Notes: a model not told the origin generated them from the sequence alone. Positions 1-5,602 are shown, counted from the first letter of the stretch. The stretch: DNA of 6,069 bases from Ruminococcus sp. (GCA_017380355.1 JAFOED010000029.1:1-6069); one strand, 5' to 3'. Translations and numbers: made by a program.

Positions 1-130
1 AATATCCATTTAGTTCTATCTCGTCTTACCCTCATCGTGGTACATATTGGCTCATCTTCGCTCTCGCTAAAATCGTCATGCTATGACGATTTATTCACGC
101 TCGCCTTCGAATCTCTGTAACCTCTTAAGA
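1..130. other. Unassigned edge segment with a 10-bp palindrome
   Basis: I recognise no gene here. A perfect inverted repeat occupies 70-79 and 83-92 with a 3-nt loop (arm AAATCGTCAT). It lacks a T-run on either side, so it does not look like an intrinsic terminator. One + strand frame is open from the window edge to a TAA at 118-120 (39 codons), and a minus strand frame is open from about 84 to the edge. Neither has a ribosome binding site or a recognisable motif. It could be the tail of a truncated gene, a dispersed repeat, or plain spacer. Confidence 0.3.
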
Positions 131-136
131 CATTAG

Positions 137-166
137 AAAAAGGGATACCGACTTCGGTATCCCTTT
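137..166 (-). terminator. Intrinsic terminator of the tRNA-Gln/tRNA-Pro unit
   Basis: A perfect hairpin with arms GGGATACCG (142-150) and CGGTATCCC (155-163) and a 4-nt loop, extended by three A:T pairs on the outside. Read on the minus strand it is followed by five T (141-137). It begins 8 nt beyond the CCA end of tRNA-Pro, the usual place for a tRNA operon terminator. The + strand side also has a short T-run, so weak bidirectional use is possible. Confidence 0.85.
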
Positions 167-174
167 ATTCTATA

Positions 175-251
175 TGGTCGAGGTGACAGGATTCGAACCT
201 GCGGCCCCTTCGTCCCGAACGAAGTGCGCTACCAAACTGCGCTACACCTCG
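175..251 (-). tRNA. tRNA-Pro, anticodon CGG
   Basis: The complement folds as a standard 77-nt tRNA with encoded CCA. The acceptor stem is CGAGGTG/CACCTCG, the D-arm contains AGTTTGGTA, the anticodon stem is CTTCG/CGAAG around loop TTCGGGA, the T-arm is GCAGG-TTCGAAT-CCTGT, the discriminator is A, and CCA lies at 177-175. The loop places CGG at positions 34-36, which reads the proline codon CCG. It is the second gene of a two-tRNA unit; its 5' end abuts the T-run of the hairpin at 252-286. Confidence 0.97.
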
Positions 252-286
252 AAAAAAGTCAAGCCCCGAATAAAAATTCGAGGCTT
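252..286 (-). terminator. Terminator-like hairpin between the two tRNA genes
   Basis: Arms 261-271 and 276-286 form an 11-bp stem with a 4-nt loop. In minus strand RNA the single non-Watson-Crick position is a G:U pair, whereas in + strand RNA it would be an A:C mismatch, so the structure is better suited to minus strand transcripts. It is followed on the minus strand by GAC and six T (257-252). The T-run ends at the base before tRNA-Pro begins. It may be a partial terminator, or a structure that guides processing of the Gln-Pro precursor. Confidence 0.6.
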
Positions 287-288
287 AG

Positions 289-362
289 TGGCTGCGGAAC
301 TAGGATTCGAACCCAGACATACAGAGTCAGAGTCTGCTGTGCTACCCTTACACAATTCCGCA
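289..362 (-). tRNA. tRNA-Gln, anticodon CTG
   Basis: The complement folds as a 74-nt tRNA including encoded CCA (291-289). The acceptor stem is TGCGGAA/TTCCGCA, the D-arm contains AAGGGTAGC, the anticodon stem is GCAGA/TCTGT around loop CTCTGAC, the T-loop is TTCGAAT, and the discriminator is G. The anticodon CTG decodes the glutamine codon CAG. It is the first gene after the minus strand promoter at 376-403, with a leader of only a few nucleotides. Confidence 0.96.
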
Positions 363-375
363 TCGCGCAAAAACT

Positions 376-403
376 ATTATAACAAAAATATGGCAAATGT
401 CAA
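376..403 (-). promoter_or_regulatory. Sigma-70-type promoter of the tRNA unit
   Basis: On the minus strand, TTGACA (403-398) is followed after 16 nt by TATAAT (381-376). Both hexamers match the consensus exactly. Transcription would start near 369, about 7 nt before the 5' end of tRNA-Gln at 362. Such strength and so short a leader are typical of tRNA promoters. Confidence 0.9.
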
Positions 404-499
404 GAAAAATTTTCAAATTTTTATTCTTTTATTTTTCTCTTGCTCCTGCCCTATTTTTTATTCCCATATTTCAACCGATTATTCACCGCTCGTACTTAA

Positions 500-528
500 T
501 TGCAAAAATCGCATTATTATGATATAAT
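500..528 (+). promoter_or_regulatory. Promoter of the three-gene membrane/regulator operon
   Basis: TTGCAA (500-505), a 17-nt spacer, and a perfect TATAAT (523-528). Transcription would begin near 535, giving a leader of about 120 nt before the start codon at 654. The stretch between this promoter and the tRNA promoter (404-499) is AT-rich and shows nothing else I can support. Confidence 0.65.
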
Positions 529-569
529 ATTATTAAAGAAAAACTACTTTTTAACCTTAAATCTGGCAA

Positions 570-588
570 ATTCCACGTTAAGTGGAAT
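570..588 (+). other. Small leader hairpin upstream of 654
   Basis: ATTCCAC (570-576) and GTGGAAT (582-588) form a perfect 7-bp stem with a 5-nt loop in the operon leader. No T-run follows, so it is not a terminator. It could be an operator, for instance for the XRE regulator encoded downstream, or an RNA structure. Confidence 0.4.
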
Positions 589-653
589 AGTTCTAACGAG
601 TGTTCCTTGATATCCACCTTATGTTATGTGATGATTTATACGAGGTGAATACA

Positions 654-1190
654 ATGAAAAGTAACAAAGCAATTATTTCTATTATATTAGCTAGTGCGAT
701 TATTATAACTTTTCCAATTACTGCCTATGCTAATTCATCGTGGTGCTGGTTATCACAAACAAGACCGTATGATTTATTACCTGTTGCTATAATAGTTTCT
801 TTGCTACTAGAAATATTATCAATCAACCACATAGCTAAAGTAAAGGATTTGAAAAAAGTTATTCCTGTTGTAATGCTGGCAAATCTCGTGTCGTTCCTCT
901 TACCTTATGTATGGCTATCGATTGACCCGATGAATGTTTACGCTATGTTCCCTGATGATGAGGGATTATTCAGGATAATAGGACGCTCGGTAGAACACAC
1001 ACCAGTGTTTACTATTTCTATATTTTATCTGGTATTAACGATATTAATCGAAGTACCAATAGTTTTTCTGTTTTTAAGAAAAATAGCCATTAACAAGAAA
1101 GCTCTGATTTTAACTATAATAATCGCAAATGTAATCACAACCGCTTTCACCTTTGTTGTTGAGCATATATTCTGTTATGGAGCGTGGTAA
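654..1190 (+). CDS. Integral membrane protein of unknown function
   Basis: The product is 178 aa. I chose ATG 654 because GAGGTG lies 6 nt upstream (642-647); the frame is open back to a GTG at 600, but that start has no ribosome binding site. Residues 1-26 look like a signal peptide or signal anchor (basic start, hydrophobic core, AYA before residue 27). Further hydrophobic segments lie near residues 40-58, 66-88, 119-141 and 150-170. A loop rich in acidic residues (about 91-115) separates the second and third of these. I do not recognise the family and see no catalytic motif. The stop codon is 1 nt from the ATG of the next gene, whose ribosome binding site lies inside this one, so the two are probably translationally coupled. 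Its place at the head of an operon with a membrane-bound regulator and a lipoprotein suggests a cell-envelope role; that is inference. Confidence 0.8.
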   Translation: MKSNKAIISIILASAIIITFPITAYANSSWCWLSQTRPYDLLPVAIIVSLLLEILSINHIAKVKDLKKVIPVVMLANLVSFLLPYVWLSIDPMNVYAMFPDDEGLFRIIGRSVEHTPVFTISIFYLVLTILIEVPIVFLFLRKIAINKKALILTIIIANVITTAFTFVVEHIFCYGAW

Positions 1191-1191
1191 A

Positions 1192-1869
1192 ATGGATGCA
1201 AAAACTACAGGAAAATTTATAAGCATTCTTAGAAAAGAAAAGAATATGACACAAACTGCGCTTGCTGAAGAGCTCAACATCAGTAATCGTACTGTATCCA
1301 AGTGGGAAAACGGCGATGGTTTCCCTGACATTACTATACTGCCACAGCTCGCTAGTATCCTCTCAGTAAGTGTGGACGAACTGCTTAAAGGAGAAAAAAG
1401 CGAAAAAACAGTTAAAATTACCGAAATAGCTAACAAAGATAATCTCGATAATCTTTTTCAAATAACTTATGTTATTTCACTGTTTATTGCTATTTTTTCG
1501 GCACTGTTAGGCGCTATTAACGAACTTTACTGTATATGGGCATTTAAAATACTGTTTTATACGCACTGGGAGATAATTTTTGCCGCTACTGCGCTTTTTG
1601 CATGTATTCTGAGTGGACTTATATATGCTGTTGGTGTTACTCGACTTGGTGTTTTATACTCTCGCGAAGACATCATAAACAAAACATACAGAAAAACTTG
1701 TATACTATCTTTTATATTATCTATATTCCCTGTAACATTCTTTTTGCGTATATTAAGCGTATTTATTCCGACTAAGTTAGTATGGGTTATCGCGATTTTT
1801 GTTTTTCTAATTATAACTATTGCTTTTCTGTGTTTTTATCTTAAGAAAGACAGGAGTGATAATAAATGA
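1192..1869 (+). CDS. XRE-family HTH regulator with C-terminal membrane domain
   Basis: The product is 225 aa. ATG 1192 is preferred over ATG 1177 because GGAG (1179-1182 region) is suitably spaced only for the former. Residues 6-60 form a Cro/C1-type helix-turn-helix: MTQTALAEELNIS matches helices 2-3, and NRTVSKWENG is the typical recognition helix and following turn, with the conserved FPDITILPQLASILSVSVDELL tail split across residues 44-65. After a charged linker (66-88) come about four hydrophobic segments, near 89-111, 126-148, 170-190 and 196-216, then a basic, hydrophilic C-terminus. Regulators of this layout are common in clostridia and are thought to bind DNA while tethered to the membrane; the signal is usually unknown. 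It probably controls its own operon. Gene overlap with the lipoprotein downstream is 4 nt (ATGA). Confidence 0.9.
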   Translation: MDAKTTGKFISILRKEKNMTQTALAEELNISNRTVSKWENGDGFPDITILPQLASILSVSVDELLKGEKSEKTVKITEIANKDNLDNLFQITYVISLFIAIFSALLGAINELYCIWAFKILFYTHWEIIFAATALFACILSGLIYAVGVTRLGVLYSREDIINKTYRKTCILSFILSIFPVTFFLRILSVFIPTKLVWVIAIFVFLIITIAFLCFYLKKDRSDNK

Positions 1870-2252
1870 AAAAACTGATTTTATCTTTTATCATACTAGC
1901 TTTAGTATTTGTTCTATGCTCATGCGGATTTGTACGCATCGATAACGATTTAAGCGTTCAACTTGTTTACAAATATGTTGATACTGACATTGAAGTGGAA
2001 TTAACAACAAAGGAAGCTAAAGAAATTATCAAAATTCTTAACAACAAAGCTCTTGTACGAGATAACCCGTCTTGCGGATTTGATGAAAATATAGCGTTCG
2101 TAATTAACGGGAACGCTTATAGTCCTGCACGAGATGACTGTTGTATAATAAAAGACTGTGAAAGTGGAAAATATATAAGCATAACTCAAGAGGAACGTGA
2201 TTATATTGAAAAAGTCTTTTCAAATTACGGCGGTCACTTCCCTTGTGTTTAA
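1866..2252 (+). CDS. Small Cys-rich lipoprotein of unknown function
   Basis: The product is 128 aa. The start codon overlaps the stop of the preceding gene (ATGA), with AGGAG at 1852-1856 as ribosome binding site. Residues 1-19 form a lipoprotein signal peptide: KK at the N-terminus, a hydrophobic core, and a lipobox LCSC whose Cys20 should be lipidated, placing the protein on the outer face of the membrane. The mature part is soluble and contains a Lys/Glu-rich helix (about 46-60), then a compact region with Cys70, Cys92, Cys93, Cys98 and Cys127 and the ending YGGHFPCV. I recall similar small clostridial proteins ending in an FPCV motif but cannot name a family. The clustered cysteines could form disulphides or bind metal. 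It is the last gene of the operon and is followed by a strong terminator. Confidence 0.85.
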   Translation: MKKLILSFIILALVFVLCSCGFVRIDNDLSVQLVYKYVDTDIEVELTTKEAKEIIKILNNKALVRDNPSCGFDENIAFVINGNAYSPARDDCCIIKDCESGKYISITQEERDYIEKVFSNYGGHFPCV

Positions 2253-2275
2253 CGAATTGAACATCGACCATAAAG

Positions 2276-2306
2276 AAAAAGGATACCATTTTGGTATCCT
2301 TTTTTT
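2276..2306 (+). terminator. Intrinsic terminator of the three-gene operon
   Basis: A 13-bp perfect stem, 2276-2288 with 2292-2304, a 3-nt loop, and a T-run to 2306. It lies 24 nt after the lipoprotein stop codon. The left arm starts with an A-run, so it could also act on the minus strand, although no minus gene approaches here. Its core GGATACC/GGTATCC is the same as in the tRNA terminator at 137-166. Confidence 0.92.
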
Positions 2307-2349
2307 CTTATGTTTTCTAGAGACAACAGCGATTCGGTGTTGACCTGCC

Positions 2350-2378
2350 TTGAACTTTCAGTTTAAATAATATATAAT
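2350..2378 (+). promoter_or_regulatory. Promoter of the Cys-rich membrane protein gene
   Basis: TTGAAC (2350-2355), a 17-nt spacer and a perfect TATAAT (2373-2378). Expected start near 2385, giving a leader of about 40 nt that contains the ribosome binding site AGGAGG at 2408-2413. Confidence 0.75.
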
Positions 2379-2426
2379 GAAAATCCAAAGTTTTTACGCA
2401 GTAAAAAAGGAGGCTAAGTACACGTA

Positions 2427-3176
2427 ATGAAGCAACCACACAAAAAGCTCTCTAAAATTTCATATATGCATATCACAAGACTTATACTGCGCTCTGCCCT
2501 ATTCATTATTGTTCTTGTATTTTACATACTCGACAGAACTGAGGTCTTAGCATATAGCTTAGTCTTACCGGTTGCGGTATGGATCTTCTTTATTTTAGAG
2601 ATGGTACTGCGATTCTTCCCATCAAAGCTCGAAAGCATGGGAAGTCAGAAACAGTTTAGGCGAAACTACAAGCCAAGAGGCGAAAACGTAAAACCCACAA
2701 ACCAATCGTGGAAGCGTACGGCGCTAGTTACTGCTGTGTGGCTACTGCTTAACGGTGTTATCGGAGCGCTGTATTTCACAGGTGTTATCGACAGAGGTAT
2801 ACTGATACTAATAGCAATCTTCTATTCGGTGTGTGATCTCATCTGCATTTTGTTCTTCTGTCCATTCCAGACTTGGTTTATGAAAAACCGTTGTTGTGCA
2901 AGTTGCAGAATATACAACTGGGATTTTGCAATGATGTTCACTCCGCTTGTATTCATCCCGAGTGTGTACACATACAGTCTTTTAGGGTGTGCTCTCATCC
3001 TACTGCTCAGATGGGAAATCACATACAAGGCTCACCCTGAATGGTTCTCGACAGATACAAACGTGTGTCTTGACTGTTCTAACTGCCAAGAGAAGCTGTG
3101 TAGCCACAAAACCCAGCTACAAGGATTTCTCAAAAAGAACCACAAAAGATTTTTTAAAGGTTCACGTAAATCTTAA
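2427..3176 (+). CDS. Polytopic membrane protein with conserved-looking Cys motifs, function unknown
   Basis: The product is 249 aa. ATG 2427 is the only in-frame start after a TAA at 2415-2417; AGGAGG lies 13 nt upstream, somewhat farther than usual. Hydrophobic segments lie near residues 19-35, 41-63, 98-118, 122-145 and 168-196 (possibly two). A basic, soluble stretch (66-97) separates the second and third. Cysteines cluster on two faces: Cys136, Cys140, Cys145, Cys156, Cys157 and Cys160, the last followed by RIYNWD, and a C-terminal C-x2-C-x2-C-x4-C set (214, 217, 220, 225). The latter spacing resembles, but does not equal, a ferredoxin [4Fe-4S] motif. The final 20 residues are strongly basic. 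The protein looks like an uncharacterised clostridial family, and metal or Fe-S binding is a guess from the cysteines. It has its own promoter and no close operon partner; no clear terminator follows. Confidence 0.85.
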   Translation: MKQPHKKLSKISYMHITRLILRSALFIIVLVFYILDRTEVLAYSLVLPVAVWIFFILEMVLRFFPSKLESMGSQKQFRRNYKPRGENVKPTNQSWKRTALVTAVWLLLNGVIGALYFTGVIDRGILILIAIFYSVCDLICILFFCPFQTWFMKNRCCASCRIYNWDFAMMFTPLVFIPSVYTYSLLGCALILLLRWEITYKAHPEWFSTDTNVCLDCSNCQEKLCSHKTQLQGFLKKNHKRFFKGSRKS

Positions 3177-3233
3177 ATTATTAACTATTTACCGATTGTT
3201 CACAAATAATTAAACTTCTGTTTATTTAAATCA

Positions 3234-3262
3234 TTGACTATATTTTCTAATTAATATAAAAT
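3234..3262 (+). promoter_or_regulatory. Promoter of the double zinc-ribbon gene
   Basis: TTGACT (3234-3239), a 17-nt spacer and TAAAAT (3257-3262). An alternative -10, TATAAA at 3255-3260, would leave a 15-nt spacer and is less likely. The same hexamer pair and spacing recurs in the promoter before the T-box leader at 5840-5868. The remainder of 3177-3298 is AT-rich spacer with nothing further visible. Confidence 0.7.
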
Positions 3263-3298
3263 ATATACATCGAAATAATTATTAAGGATGTGACTTAT

Positions 3299-3700
3299 AT
3301 GGCATTTAAGAGAGCTATGTGGAGAAGTGGTCTGACATATCAGCAGACTTGTCGCAGTTGCAGTACTGTACTTCAGTATACTGACGATAAGCTCGACTTC
3401 CGTCCATGGTATCCAAATGGTTTTGTATACTGTCCTATATGCAGAACGCCACTCAGACACAGCGAAGATCTCGCAGTAAGCGGTACACCAGGTAATGCAA
3501 GACCTGCTTACCCACAGCAGACATCACCTGTACAGCCACAGCCTGCTCCAACTCCAGTACAGCCAGCACCTGTACAGCAGACACCAGCTACAGAGCAGCC
3601 AACGGTTATTAACGCATCAGTTAAAGTTTGTCCTGACTGTACAAAGGAAGTCAGAGAAGGCGACATTTTCTGTTCCGGATGCGGTAAAAAGCTGAGATAA
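3299..3700 (+). CDS. Double zinc-ribbon protein with Pro/Gln-rich linker
   Basis: The product is 133 aa. ATG 3299 is chosen because AAGGA (3284-3288) is 10 nt upstream; an in-frame GTG at 3290 is only 1 nt from that site. Three parts are visible. Residues 10-53 contain two Cys pairs, C18-x2-C21 and C45-x2-C48, framing a FRPWYPNGFVYCP core, likely one zinc ribbon. Residues 60-108 are a low-complexity linker rich in Pro, Gln and Thr. Residues 111-131 are a classic short zinc ribbon, C111-x2-C114 and C125-x2-C128 with FCSGCGKKL. There is no signal peptide or membrane segment, so it is probably cytoplasmic. Such ribbons serve in protein or nucleic-acid binding; the partner is unknown. It ends 12 nt before a bidirectional terminator and is convergent with the ACT gene. 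Confidence 0.85.
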   Translation: MAFKRAMWRSGLTYQQTCRSCSTVLQYTDDKLDFRPWYPNGFVYCPICRTPLRHSEDLAVSGTPGNARPAYPQQTSPVQPQPAPTPVQPAPVQQTPATEQPTVINASVKVCPDCTKEVREGDIFCSGCGKKLR

Positions 3701-3712
3701 AATACTAAAAAC

Positions 3713-3743
3713 AAAAAGCAGAAGCCAAACGCTTCTGCTTTTT
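3713..3743. terminator. Bidirectional terminator between convergent genes
   Basis: A 13-bp perfect stem (3713-3725 with 3731-3743), 5-nt loop, bounded by an A-run on the left and a T-run on the right. It therefore gives a proper hairpin plus U-tract on both strands. It lies 12 nt after the zinc-ribbon gene (+) and 8 nt after the ACT gene (-), ending both transcripts. Confidence 0.93.
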
Positions 3744-3751
3744 CTTTTATA

Positions 3752-4183
3752 TTAAAGTTTATTAATATCAGCGTCGGTAATCATATGGTAGCCTGCAGCT
3801 TCTAACGCTTTTTCAGCCTGAGCGTTATCAGCAACTCTAAGTACTACGTATGCGTGCTTTTCTGTACGTGCCATAAAAGCGTAGAGATACTCGACGTTGA
3901 TATCTTCATCGTCTAAAACCGAGAGAGCTGTAGAGAGTTTACCAGGCTGGTCACCGATTTTAACGCCGACAACCTCGGTAATTTTAATTAGGAAGTCTTT
4001 TTCTGAAAGGATTTTACACGCTGTGTCGTTGTCGTTAACGATAAGACGCAGGATTCCGAACTCCTCAGTATCAGCGATAGAAAGTGCGCGGATGTTAACA
4101 TCGTGTGAAGCTAAAGTTTCAGTAATTTCAACTAAAGCACCCTTTTTATTTTCAACAAAAATATTAAGCTGTTTTAATGACAT
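3752..4183 (-). CDS. Tandem ACT-domain amino-acid-binding protein
   Basis: The product is 143 aa and consists of two ACT domains and little else. The first (about 1-66) has the ligand-loop sequence ENKKGAL at 11-17; the second (about 70-138) has the equivalent GDQPGKL at 77-83. ACT domains bind small ligands, most often amino acids, at the domain interface. Stand-alone tandem ACT proteins are frequently found beside paaK and ior genes, and the context here (same strand, 16 nt after paaK, inside a Phe-responsive T-box unit) suggests that the ligand is an aromatic amino acid or aromatic acid. No enzymatic domain is attached, so it may be a sensor or allosteric partner of PaaK. GAGGGG 8 nt upstream of the ATG overlaps the vicinity of the paaK stop and supports this start. 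The length is normal for the family. Confidence 0.92.
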   Translation of the reverse strand: MSLKQLNIFVENKKGALVEITETLASHDVNIRALSIADTEEFGILRLIVNDNDTACKILSEKDFLIKITEVVGVKIGDQPGKLSTALSVLDDEDINVEYLYAFMARTEKHAYVVLRVADNAQAEKALEAAGYHMITDADINKL

Positions 4184-4199
4184 AACTCTATCCCCTCTC

Positions 4200-5507
4200 T
4201 TAGTCGTGTAACTTACGTTTATCTATAACTCGAACAGCCTTGCCCTCACTTCTGACAATAGACTTTGGAGCTACAAGGTGAACTGTCGGATTAATGCCGA
4301 GCATAATCTTCATAGCGTTTGCGAGAGCTTTCTCTTTAGCTGTTACACCGCTTACAGTATCACTGAACTGGTCAGCGTTCATCTCAACATTAACGTCGAA
4401 TGTATCGGTGTTGCCCTTACGGTCAACGATAATCTGATAGTTAGGCTGATATCCCTCGTTAAGTAAAACTGTTTCAATCTGGCTTGGGAACACGTTAACA
4501 CCACGGATAATCATCATATCGTCGCTTCTACCCATAGGCTTAGCCATCTTGATGAGTGTACGTCCGCAAGAGCATTTCTCACGAGAAAGTACACATATAT
4601 CACGTGTGCGGTAACGAAGAAGTGGGAACGCTTCTTTATCAAGAGCTGTGAAAACGAGCTCGCCCTTACTACCAAGCGGTAAAACTTCGCCTGTGTCAGG
4701 GTCAATAATTTCTGCTAAGAAGTGGTCTTCGTTGATATGCATACCAGTCTGCTCACAGCACTCAAACGCTACACCAGGACCTGATGTTTCTGTTAAGCCG
4801 TAGATATCATACGCTTTGATACCGAGAGTTTTCTCGATACCTCTACGCATCTCTTCTGTCCATGGTTCAGCACCGAAGATACCTGCTTTAAGCGGAATCT
4901 GATCAGGTGTAAAGCCCTGTTCTTCTAGTGTCTCGCCGATGTATGCTGCATAAGAAGGAGTACAGCAGATAATAGTAGCGCCCAAGTCGTTCATAAACTG
5001 AATCTGACGATCGGTATTACCTGAAGACATCGGAAGTGTAAGACAGCCTACTTTATGTGAGCCACCGTGAAGACCAGCACCACCAGTAAAGAGACCATAG
5101 CCGTAAGCTACCTGACAGACGTCTTCGTTAGTACCGCCTGCAGCAACAATAGCACGTGCACAGCAGTCTTCCCACATATCTACGTCGTTTTGTGTATAGA
5201 AAGCGACAACTCGCTTACCTGTTGTACCTGATGTTGAATGTATTCTGACGCATTCACTAAGCGGTTTTGCGAGCAAACCATAAGGATATGCGTCTCTTAA
5301 ATCTGCTTTCGATAAAAATGGAAGCTTGTGTAAATCTTCAATACCTTTGATGTCATCAGGAGTTACACCCTTTTTATCCATCAAATCGCGGTAGTAAGGC
5401 ACGTTCTCGTAAACGTGTTTCACCTGTTTTACGAGCTTTTCTGACTGGAGAGCCTCAATCTGCTCAACAGGCATAGTCTCGATTTCTTTCTGATAATAAT
5501 TCTGCAT
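4200..5507 (-). CDS. paaK: Phenylacetate-CoA ligase (arylacetate-CoA ligase)
   Basis: The product is 435 aa, the normal family length. It is an adenylate-forming enzyme that converts phenylacetate or a related arylacetate, ATP and CoA to aryl-acetyl-CoA, AMP and pyrophosphate in the cytoplasm. Visible motifs are the P-loop STSGTTGK (91-98), FGAEPW (221-226), YDIYGLTE (233-240), RYRTRD (298-303), CSCGR (312-316), GRSDD and RGVNVFPSQIE (326-345), and a C-terminal SEGKAVRV with the likely catalytic Lys423. ATG 5507 is chosen because AAAGGA lies 8 nt upstream and family members begin similarly; the frame is open for 39 more codons but these would run through the T-box terminator and motif. Together with IorAB it links arylacetates to arylpyruvates. 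Expression should be governed by the T-box leader responding to tRNA-Phe. Confidence 0.95.
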   Translation of the reverse strand: MQNYYQKEIETMPVEQIEALQSEKLVKQVKHVYENVPYYRDLMDKKGVTPDDIKGIEDLHKLPFLSKADLRDAYPYGLLAKPLSECVRIHSTSGTTGKRVVAFYTQNDVDMWEDCCARAIVAAGGTNEDVCQVAYGYGLFTGGAGLHGGSHKVGCLTLPMSSGNTDRQIQFMNDLGATIICCTPSYAAYIGETLEEQGFTPDQIPLKAGIFGAEPWTEEMRRGIEKTLGIKAYDIYGLTETSGPGVAFECCEQTGMHINEDHFLAEIIDPDTGEVLPLGSKGELVFTALDKEAFPLLRYRTRDICVLSREKCSCGRTLIKMAKPMGRSDDMMIIRGVNVFPSQIETVLLNEGYQPNYQIIVDRKGNTDTFDVNVEMNADQFSDTVSGVTAKEKALANAMKIMLGINPTVHLVAPKSIVRSEGKAVRVIDKRKLHD

Positions 5508-5518
5508 TGTAATCGTCC

Positions 5519-5560
5519 TTTCTGCAATTTGCAAAGTATTAGTGGTTCGGTCTGCAGAAA
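5519..5560 (-). promoter_or_regulatory. Helix bordering the paaK ribosome binding site
   Basis: In the mRNA, TTTCTGCA (5560-5553) is the exact complement of TGCAGAAA (5526-5519), giving an 8-bp stem that encloses 26 nt. The last three bases of the right arm are the first three of the AAAGGA ribosome binding site (5521-5516). It lies just after the T-box terminator. It may modulate translation or simply be a leader stem. Confidence 0.4.
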
Positions 5561-5564
5561 CAAT

Positions 5565-5602
5565 AAAAAAGTCCTCTGCATCCCGATCGGAATACAGAGG
5601 AC
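5565..5602 (-). terminator. Regulated terminator of the T-box leader
   Basis: On the minus strand GTCCTCTG (5602-5595) pairs with CAGAGGAC (5578-5571), and the inner ATTCC/GGGAT segments continue the stem; six T follow (5570-5565). The left arm includes CCTCT (5600-5596), which is also the 3' strand of the antiterminator, so the two structures exclude one another. It ends transcription before paaK when the leader is not stabilised by uncharged tRNA. Confidence 0.95.

Noticed and set aside
404..430. AT-only inverted repeat (AAAAATTT / AAATTTTT)
   Set aside because: It has no G:C pairs, so it is expected by chance in such AT-rich spacer.
174..527. 117-codon + strand open frame across the tRNA region
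   Set aside because: It is the antisense of tRNA-Pro and tRNA-Gln; the GFEPA-like words arise from the T-loop TTCGAA. It lacks a ribosome binding site.
1110..1436. 108-codon minus frame over the XRE gene start
   Set aside because: It lies antisense to the clear helix-turn-helix coding sequence and has no family resemblance.
2989..3213. 74-codon + frame in the 3' part of the Cys-rich membrane gene
   Set aside because: It is an alternative frame inside the longer gene, with no ribosome binding site of its own.
3508..3714. Minus frame rich in Gly/Cys/Thr opposite the zinc-ribbon linker
   Set aside because: The composition simply mirrors the repetitive Pro/Gln codons on the + strand.
3897..4211. 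104-codon + frame over the ACT gene
   Set aside because: It is antisense to a well-recognised tandem ACT protein.
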